Shown: one piece after another, positions 24,842-33,157 of the stretch | Numbering within the stretch: the stretch's first letter is position 1 | Layout of the letters: every line of letters starts with the position of its first letter | Source: Bacteroides sp. An322 | GTDB taxonomy: Bacteria > Bacteroidota > Bacteroidia > Bacteroidales > Bacteroidaceae | Length of the DNA: 64,000 bases | NCBI RefSeq assembly: GCF_002161765.1 | Contig: NZ_NFIN01000014.1 | Span: 1-64,000, forward strand | Direction of reading: 5' to 3' | Notes under the pieces: generated by a model | Databases searched by the model: none | What the model was told of the DNA's origin: nothing | What the model saw: the letters and a program-made list of their open reading frames with translations, nothing else | Position numbers and translations under genes: made by a program

Positions 24842-25696
24842 ATGGATGAAAAAATAGTTAAGGACTTAATCGACCGTTTGATTGATTTGTCGTTCGCGGA
24901 AGATATAGGTGATGGCGACCACACCACTTTGTCGTGTATCCCCGCTGATGCAATGGGAAAATCGAAGTTATTGATTAAAGAAGAAGGTATTCTGGCAGGC
25001 ATTGAAGTGGCAAAGGAAGTGTTCCGCCGTTTTGACCCGACTTTGCAGGTAGAAGTGTTTATGAATGACGGTACGCATGTGAAACCGGGAGATGTGCCGA
25101 TGGTGGTATCGGGTAAGGTGCAGTCGCTTTTGCAGACCGAACGCCTGATGCTGAACATCATGCAGCGCATGAGTGGCATCGCTACGATGACCCATAAGTA
25201 TGTAGAACGTCTGCAAGGTACGAAAACCCGTGTATTGGATACACGCAAGACCACTCCGGGTATGCGTATCTTGGAAAAAATGGCGGTAAAGATTGGCGGA
25301 GGAGTGAATCACCGTATCGGTCTGTTCGATATGATTTTGTTGAAAGACAATCATGTGGATTTTGCCGGAGGCATTGATAAAGCCATCCAGCGTGCGAAGG
25401 AATATTGCAAGACGAAGGGCAAGGACTTGAAAATAGAAATCGAGGTGCGTAACTTGGACGAATTGCAACAGGTGCTTGATTTGGGTGGTGTAGACCGTAT
25501 CATGCTAGATAACTTTACGCCCGAAAAAACACGCCAGGCGGTAGAAATGGTAGGCGGACGTTATGAGATAGAATCATCGGGAGGCATTACTTTTGATACA
25601 CTTCGCGACTATGCTGAATGTGGGGTGGATTTCATTTCGGTGGGAGCGTTGACCCATTCGGTGAAAGGTCTCGACATGAGCTTTAAGGCATGCTGA
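24842..25696 (+). CDS. nadC: Quinolinate phosphoribosyltransferase (decarboxylating)
   Basis: Converts quinolinate and PRPP to nicotinate mononucleotide in NAD synthesis. At 284 residues it has the usual length. Motifs are EDIGDGDHTT, NIMQRMSGIATMT, DTRKTTPGMR (phosphate/quinolinate loop), GGGVNHRIGLFDMILLKDNH, and IMLDNFTP near the C-terminus. Monocistronic, ending in a long terminator stem. Confidence 0.95.
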   Translation: MDEKIVKDLIDRLIDLSFAEDIGDGDHTTLSCIPADAMGKSKLLIKEEGILAGIEVAKEVFRRFDPTLQVEVFMNDGTHVKPGDVPMVVSGKVQSLLQTERLMLNIMQRMSGIATMTHKYVERLQGTKTRVLDTRKTTPGMRILEKMAVKIGGGVNHRIGLFDMILLKDNHVDFAGGIDKAIQRAKEYCKTKGKDLKIEIEVRNLDELQQVLDLGGVDRIMLDNFTPEKTRQAVEMVGGRYEIESSGGITFDTLRDYAECGVDFISVGALTHSVKGLDMSFKAC

Positions 25697-25736
25697 TTGA
25701 AGTTCGCCACAGATGACGTGATTTATTAAAATAATG

Positions 25737-25804
25737 AAGAAAGGAGGGTATCTCAGCATGAAATGATTTAATGAAAGTAAGATTTTTCATTGAGATACCT
25801 TCTT
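25737..25804. terminator. Terminator/long hairpin after nadC
   Basis: AAGAAAGGAGGGTATCTCA and TGAGATACCTTCTT pair over about 15 bases, with inner ATGAAA/TTTCAT complementarity. It separates nadC from the DUF4923 gene and is another reason not to start that gene at the upstream ATG. Confidence 0.6.
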
Positions 25805-25822
25805 GTTAAAAATAGAATTGTT

Positions 25823-26440
25823 ATGAAATGTAACTTGATGATAAGAGGAATGTTGATGATTGCTTTATGTTTTGCTTTTTGCGGAACAGGTAAGGCTCAA
25901 GATTGGGAGTCAATTATTTCAGGTGTAGCTAAAGCTGTAACAGAAGGTAAGACGGGTACAGCCACTTCGATAGAAGGTACGTGGAAATACGTCGGTTCGG
26001 ATTGTAAATTTACCAGTGATAATTTGTTGGCTAAGGCTGGAGGCGAGGTCGCTTCGAAAAAAGTAGAGGAGAAGATGACTGATATTTTGGCTAAGTTGGG
26101 ATTTACTGAGGGATGTACTTATACATTTAATGCTGACAGTACATATACTTCAACGGTCAAGGGGCGGACTACGCAAGGTACATACACTTATAATGCTGAG
26201 ACAAAAGAATTGCAGTTGAAAACTCGTTTGGGGATAAAGTTCAATGCGGTTGTTTCACAAAATGTGTTGACGCCGAAGAAAATGAGTTTGCTTTTTAAAG
26301 CCGATAAAGTCATGTCTTTGATTCAGACAATTGGGGAAGCATTGGAAAGTAAATCGTCTAATTCAGCATTGAGTACGGCAAATTCTTTGTTGAATGAATA
26401 CGATGGCTTGCAATTAGGTTTTGCCTTGGAGAAGCAGTAA
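25823..26440 (+). CDS. Secreted DUF4923-type lipocalin-like protein
   Basis: A signal peptide (MLMIALCFAFCGTGKAQ) is followed by a domain of about 180 residues with GTWKYVGSDCKFTSDNLLAKAGGEVA and TYTFNADSTYTSTVKGRTTQGTYTYNAE, which fits the DUF4923 lipocalin-like family common in Bacteroides. Function unknown. The start at 25823 is preferred because the longer frame would begin inside a terminator stem. Confidence 0.75.
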   Translation: MKCNLMIRGMLMIALCFAFCGTGKAQDWESIISGVAKAVTEGKTGTATSIEGTWKYVGSDCKFTSDNLLAKAGGEVASKKVEEKMTDILAKLGFTEGCTYTFNADSTYTSTVKGRTTQGTYTYNAETKELQLKTRLGIKFNAVVSQNVLTPKKMSLLFKADKVMSLIQTIGEALESKSSNSALSTANSLLNEYDGLQLGFALEKQ

Positions 26441-26448
26441 AGCTTTGG

Positions 26449-26534
26449 ATAGTTAATAGTTGATAGTTAATAGTTAATGTCTATTTTCACTTTTCACTAT
26501 TAATTGTTAACTATCAACTATCAATTATCAACTA
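26449..26534. repeat. Dyad repeat of TAGTTAA units (family B)
   Basis: The left arm carries three copies of ATAGTTAATAGTTGATAG-type units, the right arm their inverted forms (TAACTATCAACTATCA). The loop is TTTTCACTTTTCACT. It lies between two convergent genes, so it may double as a bidirectional terminator. Confidence 0.65.
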
Positions 26535-26541
26535 AATAAGA

Positions 26542-26973
26542 TTATTTCTTTTTTCTGTCCGGTTTCAATAAGTGGCGGTGAAATTTCATTTCTGCCCGCT
26601 GAATGTCATATATTTTTTTAGAGGAAAGAAATTTTTTGTATTTCCGTACGTATTCTAAGTCAAGTTGGTCGGTAGTGATTCTTGCTTGAATCAATGCTTC
26701 TACAATGCTGGCGTATTCTTCTTCGCTCAGGTTTCCTTGTTTCCCTTTTCTTATTTCTTGCCATGCTTCACGGTTATATGCACTTTTTTTGTCTTGCAGT
26801 TCGAAATAGAGTGGGAAGAACTCTTTGGCTTCTTGTTGTGTCAGTTTGGCATTTTCAGTAATAAAAGCTTCCTGACGGGCACGGAATTCTTCTTTGCTTA
26901 ATTTGTTTTTCTGTGCTTGGGCGTATGTGCAAAAGCAGGTGAAAAGAATCAGAATCGAAAATAGTTTTTTCAT
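26542..26973 (-). CDS. Spy/CpxP-like small periplasmic protein
   Basis: A 143-residue protein with a signal peptide (LFSILILFTCFCTYAQAQ) and an alpha-helical charged body (SKEEFRARQEAFITENAKLTQQE, then EEEYASIVEALIQARITTDQLD). The pattern matches small periplasmic helical proteins that follow ECF sigma factors in Bacteroidetes. The exact homology is uncertain. The ATG at 26973 directly precedes the signal peptide; an upstream start adds 13 unlikely residues overlapping the preceding gene. Confidence 0.6.
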   Translation of the reverse strand: MKKLFSILILFTCFCTYAQAQKNKLSKEEFRARQEAFITENAKLTQQEAKEFFPLYFELQDKKSAYNREAWQEIRKGKQGNLSEEEYASIVEALIQARITTDQLDLEYVRKYKKFLSSKKIYDIQRAEMKFHRHLLKPDRKKK

Positions 26974-26986
26974 TGGTTCGTTTTTT

Positions 26987-27352
26987 TTAGTTATAAATGC
27001 TTGCGTCAGCATCTGTCAAATATTGGTATAATTCGTAATCGTCCATCATTGTTTGGTCTACGATGGATTCGATGTATTCATCAGACATATCAGAAAGGTT
27101 GCCCATATCGCTTTCTTCCTGTGTTTCACCGATAAAAGTGCGTATGGTAAACATTAGCCCAACAAACATGGCTGCCATATAGACCCATGGCTTTACGCGG
27201 TCCCATAGCTTGATTTGGGGAAGCGGTGTGGTTTCTTTTTCGGGCAGTTGGTTCATCAGTTCTTCTGCGAAGTGGTCGAAATACCCTTCGGGTACGGTGA
27301 ACGGATTTTTTTTCCCGTATTTCTTTTGCAGTTCAAGGTCGTTTCTTTTCAT
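26987..27352 (-). CDS. Putative membrane anti-sigma factor
   Basis: A 121-residue protein with a conserved N-terminal region (KKNPFTVPEGYFDHFAEELMNQL), one membrane helix (WVYMAAMFVGLMFTIRTFIG, about residues 56-76) and an acidic tail. Its place directly after an ECF sigma gene and one membrane pass suggest an anti-sigma protein, although it lacks a zinc motif. Function is an inference from context. Confidence 0.55.
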   Translation of the reverse strand: MKRNDLELQKKYGKKNPFTVPEGYFDHFAEELMNQLPEKETTPLPQIKLWDRVKPWVYMAAMFVGLMFTIRTFIGETQEESDMGNLSDMSDEYIESIVDQTMMDDYELYQYLTDADASIYN

Positions 27353-27402
27353 CGTATCATCCTCCTTCCTTTGTTTATTAGATTGAAATTGGGGAATAAG
27401 GT

Positions 27403-27954
27403 TTAATCGTGTTGGCTTAAAAATTCTTCTATTTTTTTCACGGCATGATGATAAGAGGCTTTTAGCGCACCTACGCTGGTGCCTAGGATATCAGACATGT
27501 CTTCGTATTTCATTTCCTGAAAATATTTTAGGTTAAACACAATGCGTTGCTTTTCCGGTAAAGTCTGTATGGCTTTTTCAAAAAGCAGTTGAGTCTGGTC
27601 TCCATCAAAATAGGGGTCGCTTTCCAATTTGTTGAGGGCTGCCGATTCTGCTTCGTCCAGCGACAACTGGTTGATGGCCCGTTGTTTGTTCAGGAAGTTT
27701 AGTGATTCATTCAGGGCGATGCGGTAGAGCCAAGTGGAAAGGCGTGCTTCTCCCCGGAAGTATTCCAGATTGCTCCACGCTTTGATAAATGTATTTTGCA
27801 AGAGATCGTTTGTGTCATCGTGAGAAAGTACCATACGTCTGATTTGCCAATACAGTTGCTCACTGTAGTGCCGCACGACTTTACCGAACGCTTCCCGTTG
27901 GAGTTGTGGTTCTTGTAACTGACTGATAATTTCTTCCTCGTTATAGTTATTCAT
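27403..27954 (-). CDS. RNA polymerase ECF sigma factor (sigma-70 family)
   Basis: A 183-residue extracytoplasmic-function sigma factor with region 2 (MVLSHDDTNDLLQNTFIKAWSNLEYFRGEARLSTWLYRIALNES) and region 4 (LPEKQRIVFNLKYFQEMKYEDMSDILGTSVGALKASYHHAVKKIEEFL). It heads a run of sigma, membrane anti-sigma and small periplasmic protein, which points to an envelope-stress circuit. No TAnnTTTG box was seen upstream; it may be autoregulated. Confidence 0.9.
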   Translation of the reverse strand: MNNYNEEEIISQLQEPQLQREAFGKVVRHYSEQLYWQIRRMVLSHDDTNDLLQNTFIKAWSNLEYFRGEARLSTWLYRIALNESLNFLNKQRAINQLSLDEAESAALNKLESDPYFDGDQTQLLFEKAIQTLPEKQRIVFNLKYFQEMKYEDMSDILGTSVGALKASYHHAVKKIEEFLSQHD

Positions 27955-28029
27955 AATGGATATGCTTGTATAGATATTTAGATAAAATGAAGTGCTACCG
28001 TTTAAATGGGATAAGTTTTTTTAACCTGC

Positions 28030-28944
28030 CTATATGGTCAGTTGCAGATTCTCTTGTGCCAAGACCGTATGGGGAAATATTTCTTGCGCTTCTAGTAAAA
28101 GTTGTTTTTCGTCTTCATATCGTGCGGAAAAATGTCCGATGACCAATCGTTTCACCTGGGCATCGCATGCGATTTGTGCAGCTTGGCGGGCTGTCGAATG
28201 TTGTGTTTGTTTGGCACGTACTAAGTCAGAGTCGGCAAATGTCGCTTCATGGTAAAGAAGGTCTGCCCCGTGTATTTGTTCAATGATGCGGGGACAATAG
28301 GCTGTATCCGAACAATAGGCGTATATGCGTGGAGGGGCAGAAGGAATAGTTAACCAACTGTTGGGTATAGTTTTCCCTTCTTCTGTAATGAAATCTTCCC
28401 CTTCTTTTATACGGTTAATCATCCAGATAGGGATATGATAGAAATCAATCATATCCCTTCGGATGTGGTTAAGAGTCGGTTTCTCACGGAATAAGAATCC
28501 GCATGTAGGCATCCGGTGACGCAAAGGGATAGTCTCTACCGAAACCGAACGGTCGTCATAAATGACCATTTGTGCTTTCGGGTCGAACGGATGAAACAAG
28601 ACTTGATAACTCATTCCTTTGCAGAAATAATCGATTTGGGTTTGCAGCAGATTTACTAAGTCCGGATGGCTATAGATATGCAAGTCGGCGGTACGTTCCA
28701 ACATGCCGAAAGTGGAAATTAGTCCGATAAGTCCGAAACAATGGTCGCCGTGCAAATGAGAGATAAAGATATGGTTTAGCCGGCTGAATTTCAAGCGAGA
28801 CCGTCGTAATTGCACTTGTGTCCCTTCGCCGCAATCTATCATAAATAGCTTTTCACGCACATTGACAACTTGTGAAGTGGCTTGGTGCCGCATAGTCGGT
28901 AAAGCTGATCCGCATCCCAAAATATGTAATTCGAATTTTTCCAT
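28030..28944 (-). CDS. rnz: Ribonuclease Z
   Basis: A metallo-beta-lactamase-fold endonuclease that trims tRNA 3' trailers. The metal motif SHLHGDH (H63, H65, D67, H68) follows DCGEGTQVQLRRS, and the C-terminal HSTARQAA and GHFSARY motifs are those of tRNase Z. At 304 residues it is the short form. It lies downstream of the ECF operon's gap and in the same direction as the dnaN run. Confidence 0.95.
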   Translation of the reverse strand: MEKFELHILGCGSALPTMRHQATSQVVNVREKLFMIDCGEGTQVQLRRSRLKFSRLNHIFISHLHGDHCFGLIGLISTFGMLERTADLHIYSHPDLVNLLQTQIDYFCKGMSYQVLFHPFDPKAQMVIYDDRSVSVETIPLRHRMPTCGFLFREKPTLNHIRRDMIDFYHIPIWMINRIKEGEDFITEEGKTIPNSWLTIPSAPPRIYAYCSDTAYCPRIIEQIHGADLLYHEATFADSDLVRAKQTQHSTARQAAQIACDAQVKRLVIGHFSARYEDEKQLLLEAQEIFPHTVLAQENLQLTI

Positions 28945-28977
28945 AAATAAATGGGGAATTCTTCATCCTTTCATTTA

Positions 28978-30675
28978 CTATTTGTATTTCTGTAAAAGCC
29001 CGTTTGCAACTTCATCTCCTAGGTCTACAGCTTTCTGAAGGTTGGCAATGCCTTTCTCTTTTTCCTTATTCTGAATTTGTGCATAGCCTAACATGCGGTA
29101 GGCAGGAGCATTTTCAGCATCCATTTCGACTGCTTGGGTCAAAGCTTTGATTGCTTCGTCCAATTGGTTGACTCTCAAGTGTACGCTTCCTTTTTCCATC
29201 CAGAAAACGACATTCTTAGGCTCTAGTTCCACGGCTTTGTTGATGTCATCAATAGCTTGTTTATACATGCGGCATTTTAATTCTGCCTGTGAACGGATGA
29301 GGTAAAATTCGGCAGAAGTTTGCCCTAACATGGCATCGTAGAATTCATTATAATCGCTCACCGCTCCGCGATAGTCTTCGCTATCAGCTTTTACTCGTGC
29401 TCGCTCATATAAATAAGGTGCAGCGTCTTTTCCATAAGGTTGGGCATAGCGTACGACTGCACTGTCAAGCAAAGCGATGACTTCTTTTTTATCAGTGCCT
29501 TCTGTTAGTTCTTTGGCTTTTGCAGCGGCGTAAAAACTTGCGGCAGAAGCCAGATTGGTTTTGTTTACGGTATCGTATGCTGTAAAAGCTTCGGCATATT
29601 TTTGCATGGCAAAATAAATATCGCCTTGTGTTTGGTAGTAGATAGGTTCTTGTGCAAATGTCAATGCTTGGTTTATTTCGTTTAAGGCATAGTCGAAATT
29701 CCAATTCGCGTAGGGTTCTTTGTCGCCCAAGCTTAATTGATATGAATAAATCAGCTTAGCTATATTATAATGGGCGTCTCCTTTGTCTTCTGCTATATCT
29801 ACCATTTTTTTCAAATCTTGTTCTGCTAATGCATAGTGGGAATCATCTCCAAAATCGATATAGCATGTGGCGCGGCGCAGATATCCTTCTGTTGTATTGG
29901 GATACGAGGCGATAAATTCATTCAACAGTTCCAGGTATTGGTTCCGTTCGTAAACGCTTGAAGCCATATACAGGTAAACCAATGCTTGAGATTCGTCTTC
30001 GGGAAGTCCTTTTTTTATACCGATAGAGTTGAGTGCCATATCATTGACAGATAATGCACTGATAGTTAAATCTGTCAGGTAACGGATTCCGATGGCATAA
30101 CTGTTTTTATTTTCCGGTTCGTTGTTCTTCTGTATCATGCCTACAACTTGTCCTTCTGTATTCATGATGGGGCAGCTTATTGTCTTTTCGCTGGTCTGCA
30201 TGTTCAAGGTATAGTAATATGACTGTTCGCCGATTGTGTCCACTTTGGCAACGGTTCCGGATTGTCCTTTTGTGTCTTTCTGGGTAGAGTAGGGGACTAA
30301 ATAGACGGTCTGGCCTACACCGGAAGCTACGGATGCGGGTTGGAGCGCTTCTGCCTTTTTATCGAATTCAGCCTTGAATTTTACTACATCATACATGTCA
30401 TTGGCTCCCATGATGTATTTTACAGGGAGTTCTTTTCCGTTAGCAGTTACGATAACTGCCCGTTCCGCTCCTTTAAAAAGCGTATAATCGGAAATGGCGG
30501 TACCGGTTTCATCGATGTAGAAACCATTTCCTGTATTCAGGATTTGATTGTCTTTCGTATAAGTGATAATGGAAAATACAGCCTTTCTGGCTTTGTCTGC
30601 CCATTTAGGAAGCTCTTGTGCAGCAAGAGTGATGAAGGGCATCATGCAAGCTAAAATAGTTATTATTTTTTTCAT
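28978..30675 (-). CDS. Secreted TPR protein with a decayed trypsin-like (S1C) domain
   Basis: A signal peptide (IITILACMMPFITLAAQ) precedes an HtrA-like protease fold (about residues 24-190) and tetratricopeptide repeats (about 240-565). The protease residues are lost: the His site reads SDYTLFKG with Thr where HtrA has His, and the Ser site reads KTISCPIMN in place of GNSGGP. The Asp at 96 (YDVVKF) remains. So it is probably a non-catalytic scaffold or binding domain that feeds a TPR array in the periplasm. It sits 21 bases after rlmB. Confidence 0.8.
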   Translation of the reverse strand: MKKIITILACMMPFITLAAQELPKWADKARKAVFSIITYTKDNQILNTGNGFYIDETGTAISDYTLFKGAERAVIVTANGKELPVKYIMGANDMYDVVKFKAEFDKKAEALQPASVASGVGQTVYLVPYSTQKDTKGQSGTVAKVDTIGEQSYYYTLNMQTSEKTISCPIMNTEGQVVGMIQKNNEPENKNSYAIGIRYLTDLTISALSVNDMALNSIGIKKGLPEDESQALVYLYMASSVYERNQYLELLNEFIASYPNTTEGYLRRATCYIDFGDDSHYALAEQDLKKMVDIAEDKGDAHYNIAKLIYSYQLSLGDKEPYANWNFDYALNEINQALTFAQEPIYYQTQGDIYFAMQKYAEAFTAYDTVNKTNLASAASFYAAAKAKELTEGTDKKEVIALLDSAVVRYAQPYGKDAAPYLYERARVKADSEDYRGAVSDYNEFYDAMLGQTSAEFYLIRSQAELKCRMYKQAIDDINKAVELEPKNVVFWMEKGSVHLRVNQLDEAIKALTQAVEMDAENAPAYRMLGYAQIQNKEKEKGIANLQKAVDLGDEVANGLLQKYK

Positions 30676-30696
30676 GTAGGTTGAAGTTTAAGTAGA

Positions 30697-31455
30697 TTAT
30701 TGTTCGATGTCGGAAGTGAATCCGCGTTGTTCTATGGCTTTATAGATTAAGATTCCTGCTGCTACTGATACGTTCAGGGATTCAATGTTTCCGAAGAGCG
30801 GTATTTTGATCCATTCATCGCAGAGGGACAGATGTTCGTAAGGGACTCCTGTATCCTCTGCTCCCATGATGATGCAGGTTGGTGAATGATAGTCGGCTTT
30901 TGTATAGTCATAGTCGCCTTTTTCAGTTGCGGCTACGATTTTGAATCCGCTGTCTTTCAAGAAACGGATCGTTTGGGTCAGATTGTTCTCACGGCATACA
31001 GGAAGGGTATGCAGGGCACCTGCCGAAGTCTTGATAGCATCGGCATTTACGCTGACACTGTTTTTTGAAGGGATAATAATGGCATCTACACCGGCACATT
31101 CGCAGGTACGGGCGATAGCTCCGAAATTGCGAACATCCGTTATTCCGTCCAGCAAGATGAACAAAGGATTCTTGCCTTGTTCGAAGAGGAATGGGACAAG
31201 GTCTTCAGTCCGTTGGTAAGTAATGGGTGACACAAATGCCACTACTCCTTGATGATTTTTGCGGGTAATGCGGTCAATGCGTTCTACCGGAACCCGTTGG
31301 ACTGGGATGAAAGTATGTTTTAATGCAGCAAACAGGTCTTTTGCCAATTCGCTTTGCATATCTTTTTTTATTAATACTTTATCTATTTCTTTTCCGGCTT
31401 CAATGGCTTCGATAACGGCTCTTATTCCGAATATCATTTCGTTTTTTTCTATCAT
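30697..31455 (-). CDS. rlmB: 23S rRNA guanosine2251 2'-O-methyltransferase
   Basis: A SpoU/TrmH-family SPOUT methyltransferase of 252 residues. The N-terminal substrate-binding region (MIFGIRAVIEAIEAGKEIDKVLI) is typical, as are the three knot motifs NFGAIARTCECAGVDAIII, IIMGAEDTGVP and SLNVSVAAGILIYKA. It modifies 23S rRNA G2251; other TrmH-family targets cannot be excluded. Close behind recN (17 bases). Confidence 0.9.
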   Translation of the reverse strand: MIEKNEMIFGIRAVIEAIEAGKEIDKVLIKKDMQSELAKDLFAALKHTFIPVQRVPVERIDRITRKNHQGVVAFVSPITYQRTEDLVPFLFEQGKNPLFILLDGITDVRNFGAIARTCECAGVDAIIIPSKNSVSVNADAIKTSAGALHTLPVCRENNLTQTIRFLKDSGFKIVAATEKGDYDYTKADYHSPTCIIMGAEDTGVPYEHLSLCDEWIKIPLFGNIESLNVSVAAGILIYKAIEQRGFTSDIEQ

Positions 31456-31472
31456 AAATCTTTCTTTTTGTA

Positions 31473-33143
31473 TTAATTGGGGTTTTCAAGCAAGGCACGT
31501 GCATTGTTCAATGCGGCTTCAGTCAATGTGCTTCCGCTTAGCATGTGGGCTATTTCGTGTATCCGTTCATCGGGGACCAGCTTGCGGATATAGCTGTTTG
31601 TGCCTGTTTCTGTATCTTCTTTGTATACTTTATAATGGGTTGTGCCCCGTGCCGCGATTTGTGGCAAATGAGTGATGCTGATGACTTGCCGGTTTTGGCG
31701 TCCCATGTCGCGCATAATCAATGCCATTTTTTCGGCTATCGAGCCGGATACACCTGTATCAATTTCATCGAAGATGATAGTCGGCAATTTGACGGCTCCG
31801 GCTATCATGGCTTTCAGTGAGAGCATGACACGGGCTATTTCCCCTCCTGAAGCTATGGAGGCTACATTTTGCAATGTCCCGTTCTTGTTGGCTGAGAATA
31901 AGAAAGTCACATTGTCCGTGCCGTTGGCATCGGGTTCTTTGCGTTGTTCCATTGCTACGGCAAAACGCACGTTGGGCATACCTAGCGGGACAAGCAGCTT
32001 TTTCATTTGTTCTTCGATGTGGCGTGCCGAGTCGGTACGCATACGGGTCAGTGTGGCGGCTTCCTCCAATACCTTATCATATAAGTTGTCTTTCAGGCTA
32101 CGGAGTTCGGCTATCCGGTCATCATAAGAAGCGATATCGTTCAATTGTTTCCGGTAGTTATTTGCCAAGTCAATCAATGCTTCTATGCTGTCTGCCCGGT
32201 GCTTTTGTTGCAGATTATAAATCAGGTTCAGCCGTTGGTTTACATAGTCCAGCCGTTCCGGATTAAATTCCACTTCATCTTCTGCCGAGGATAAATCGTG
32301 GGCAATGTCTTTCAGTTCGATATAGCAGCTTTGAAGACGTTCCGTCCATTCAGATGCAGAGGTGTAGACCTTTGAGATGCCTTGCAGTGTTTGGATACAT
32401 TCTTTGGTTTGTGAAAGAATGCCGTTCGCTTCTGCATTGTCTATCAATTGCCCTGCCCGGTATAGTCCGGCTTTAATGTCTTCGGCATGGCTAAGGGTTT
32501 CGGCTTCTTGTTCCAGTCCGTTCTGTTCTCCTTCTTTTAATTCTGCTTCTTCCAGTTGTTCCAGTTGGAAACGCAGATAGTCTTCATCTTGCCTGCTTTT
32601 TTCGGCTTGTCCGATTAGCGTATCAAGTTCTTTACATGTGTTTTTATATTGGGTGTAAACTTGTTTATAGGCAGCCAGTTGTTTTTCGTCTTGTGCCAGA
32701 ATATCCAAAATGTTCAGTTGGAATCCTTCTTTGTTTAAGAGCAGGTTTTGGTGCTGGCTGTGTATGTCTATCAGTTTTTCGCCCAACGCTTTCGTCTGTG
32801 CTAACGATGCAGGGCTGTCATTGATGAACGCACGGCTTTTTCCGTTTGCGTATACTTCCCGTCTCAAAATGCATTCTTCCGGGTCGTATTCTAAGTCGAG
32901 TTCATTGAAGAAGGCTTCCATGCCGTACGATGCTATTCCGAAACGGGCTTCTACAATGCATTTCGATGCTCCGTTTTTTATGGCTTTTACGTCTGCACGT
33001 TGCCCCAATAGCAATCCGATGGCTCCCAGGATAATTGATTTTCCAGCCCCGGTTTCGCCGGTAATGACGGAGAAACCAGGCATGAAATCAATATCCAGTT
33101 TGTCGATTAACGCATAATTCTGTATATGAATGGATTGTAACAT
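31473..33143 (-). CDS. recN: DNA repair protein RecN
   Basis: An SMC-like ATPase of 556 residues used in double-strand break repair. Walker A is GETGAGKS near residue 30, the middle is two long coiled coils (about 160-380), the signature is ASGGEIARVMLSLK and Walker B IIFDEIDTGVSG lies near residue 470. A conserved HSQHQNLLLN loop (lever region) is present. It sits 14 bases after coaBC. Confidence 0.95.
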   Translation of the reverse strand: MLQSIHIQNYALIDKLDIDFMPGFSVITGETGAGKSIILGAIGLLLGQRADVKAIKNGASKCIVEARFGIASYGMEAFFNELDLEYDPEECILRREVYANGKSRAFINDSPASLAQTKALGEKLIDIHSQHQNLLLNKEGFQLNILDILAQDEKQLAAYKQVYTQYKNTCKELDTLIGQAEKSRQDEDYLRFQLEQLEEAELKEGEQNGLEQEAETLSHAEDIKAGLYRAGQLIDNAEANGILSQTKECIQTLQGISKVYTSASEWTERLQSCYIELKDIAHDLSSAEDEVEFNPERLDYVNQRLNLIYNLQQKHRADSIEALIDLANNYRKQLNDIASYDDRIAELRSLKDNLYDKVLEEAATLTRMRTDSARHIEEQMKKLLVPLGMPNVRFAVAMEQRKEPDANGTDNVTFLFSANKNGTLQNVASIASGGEIARVMLSLKAMIAGAVKLPTIIFDEIDTGVSGSIAEKMALIMRDMGRQNRQVISITHLPQIAARGTTHYKVYKEDTETGTNSYIRKLVPDERIHEIAHMLSGSTLTEAALNNARALLENPN

Positions 33144-33157
33144 ACGCTTGTCTCTGG

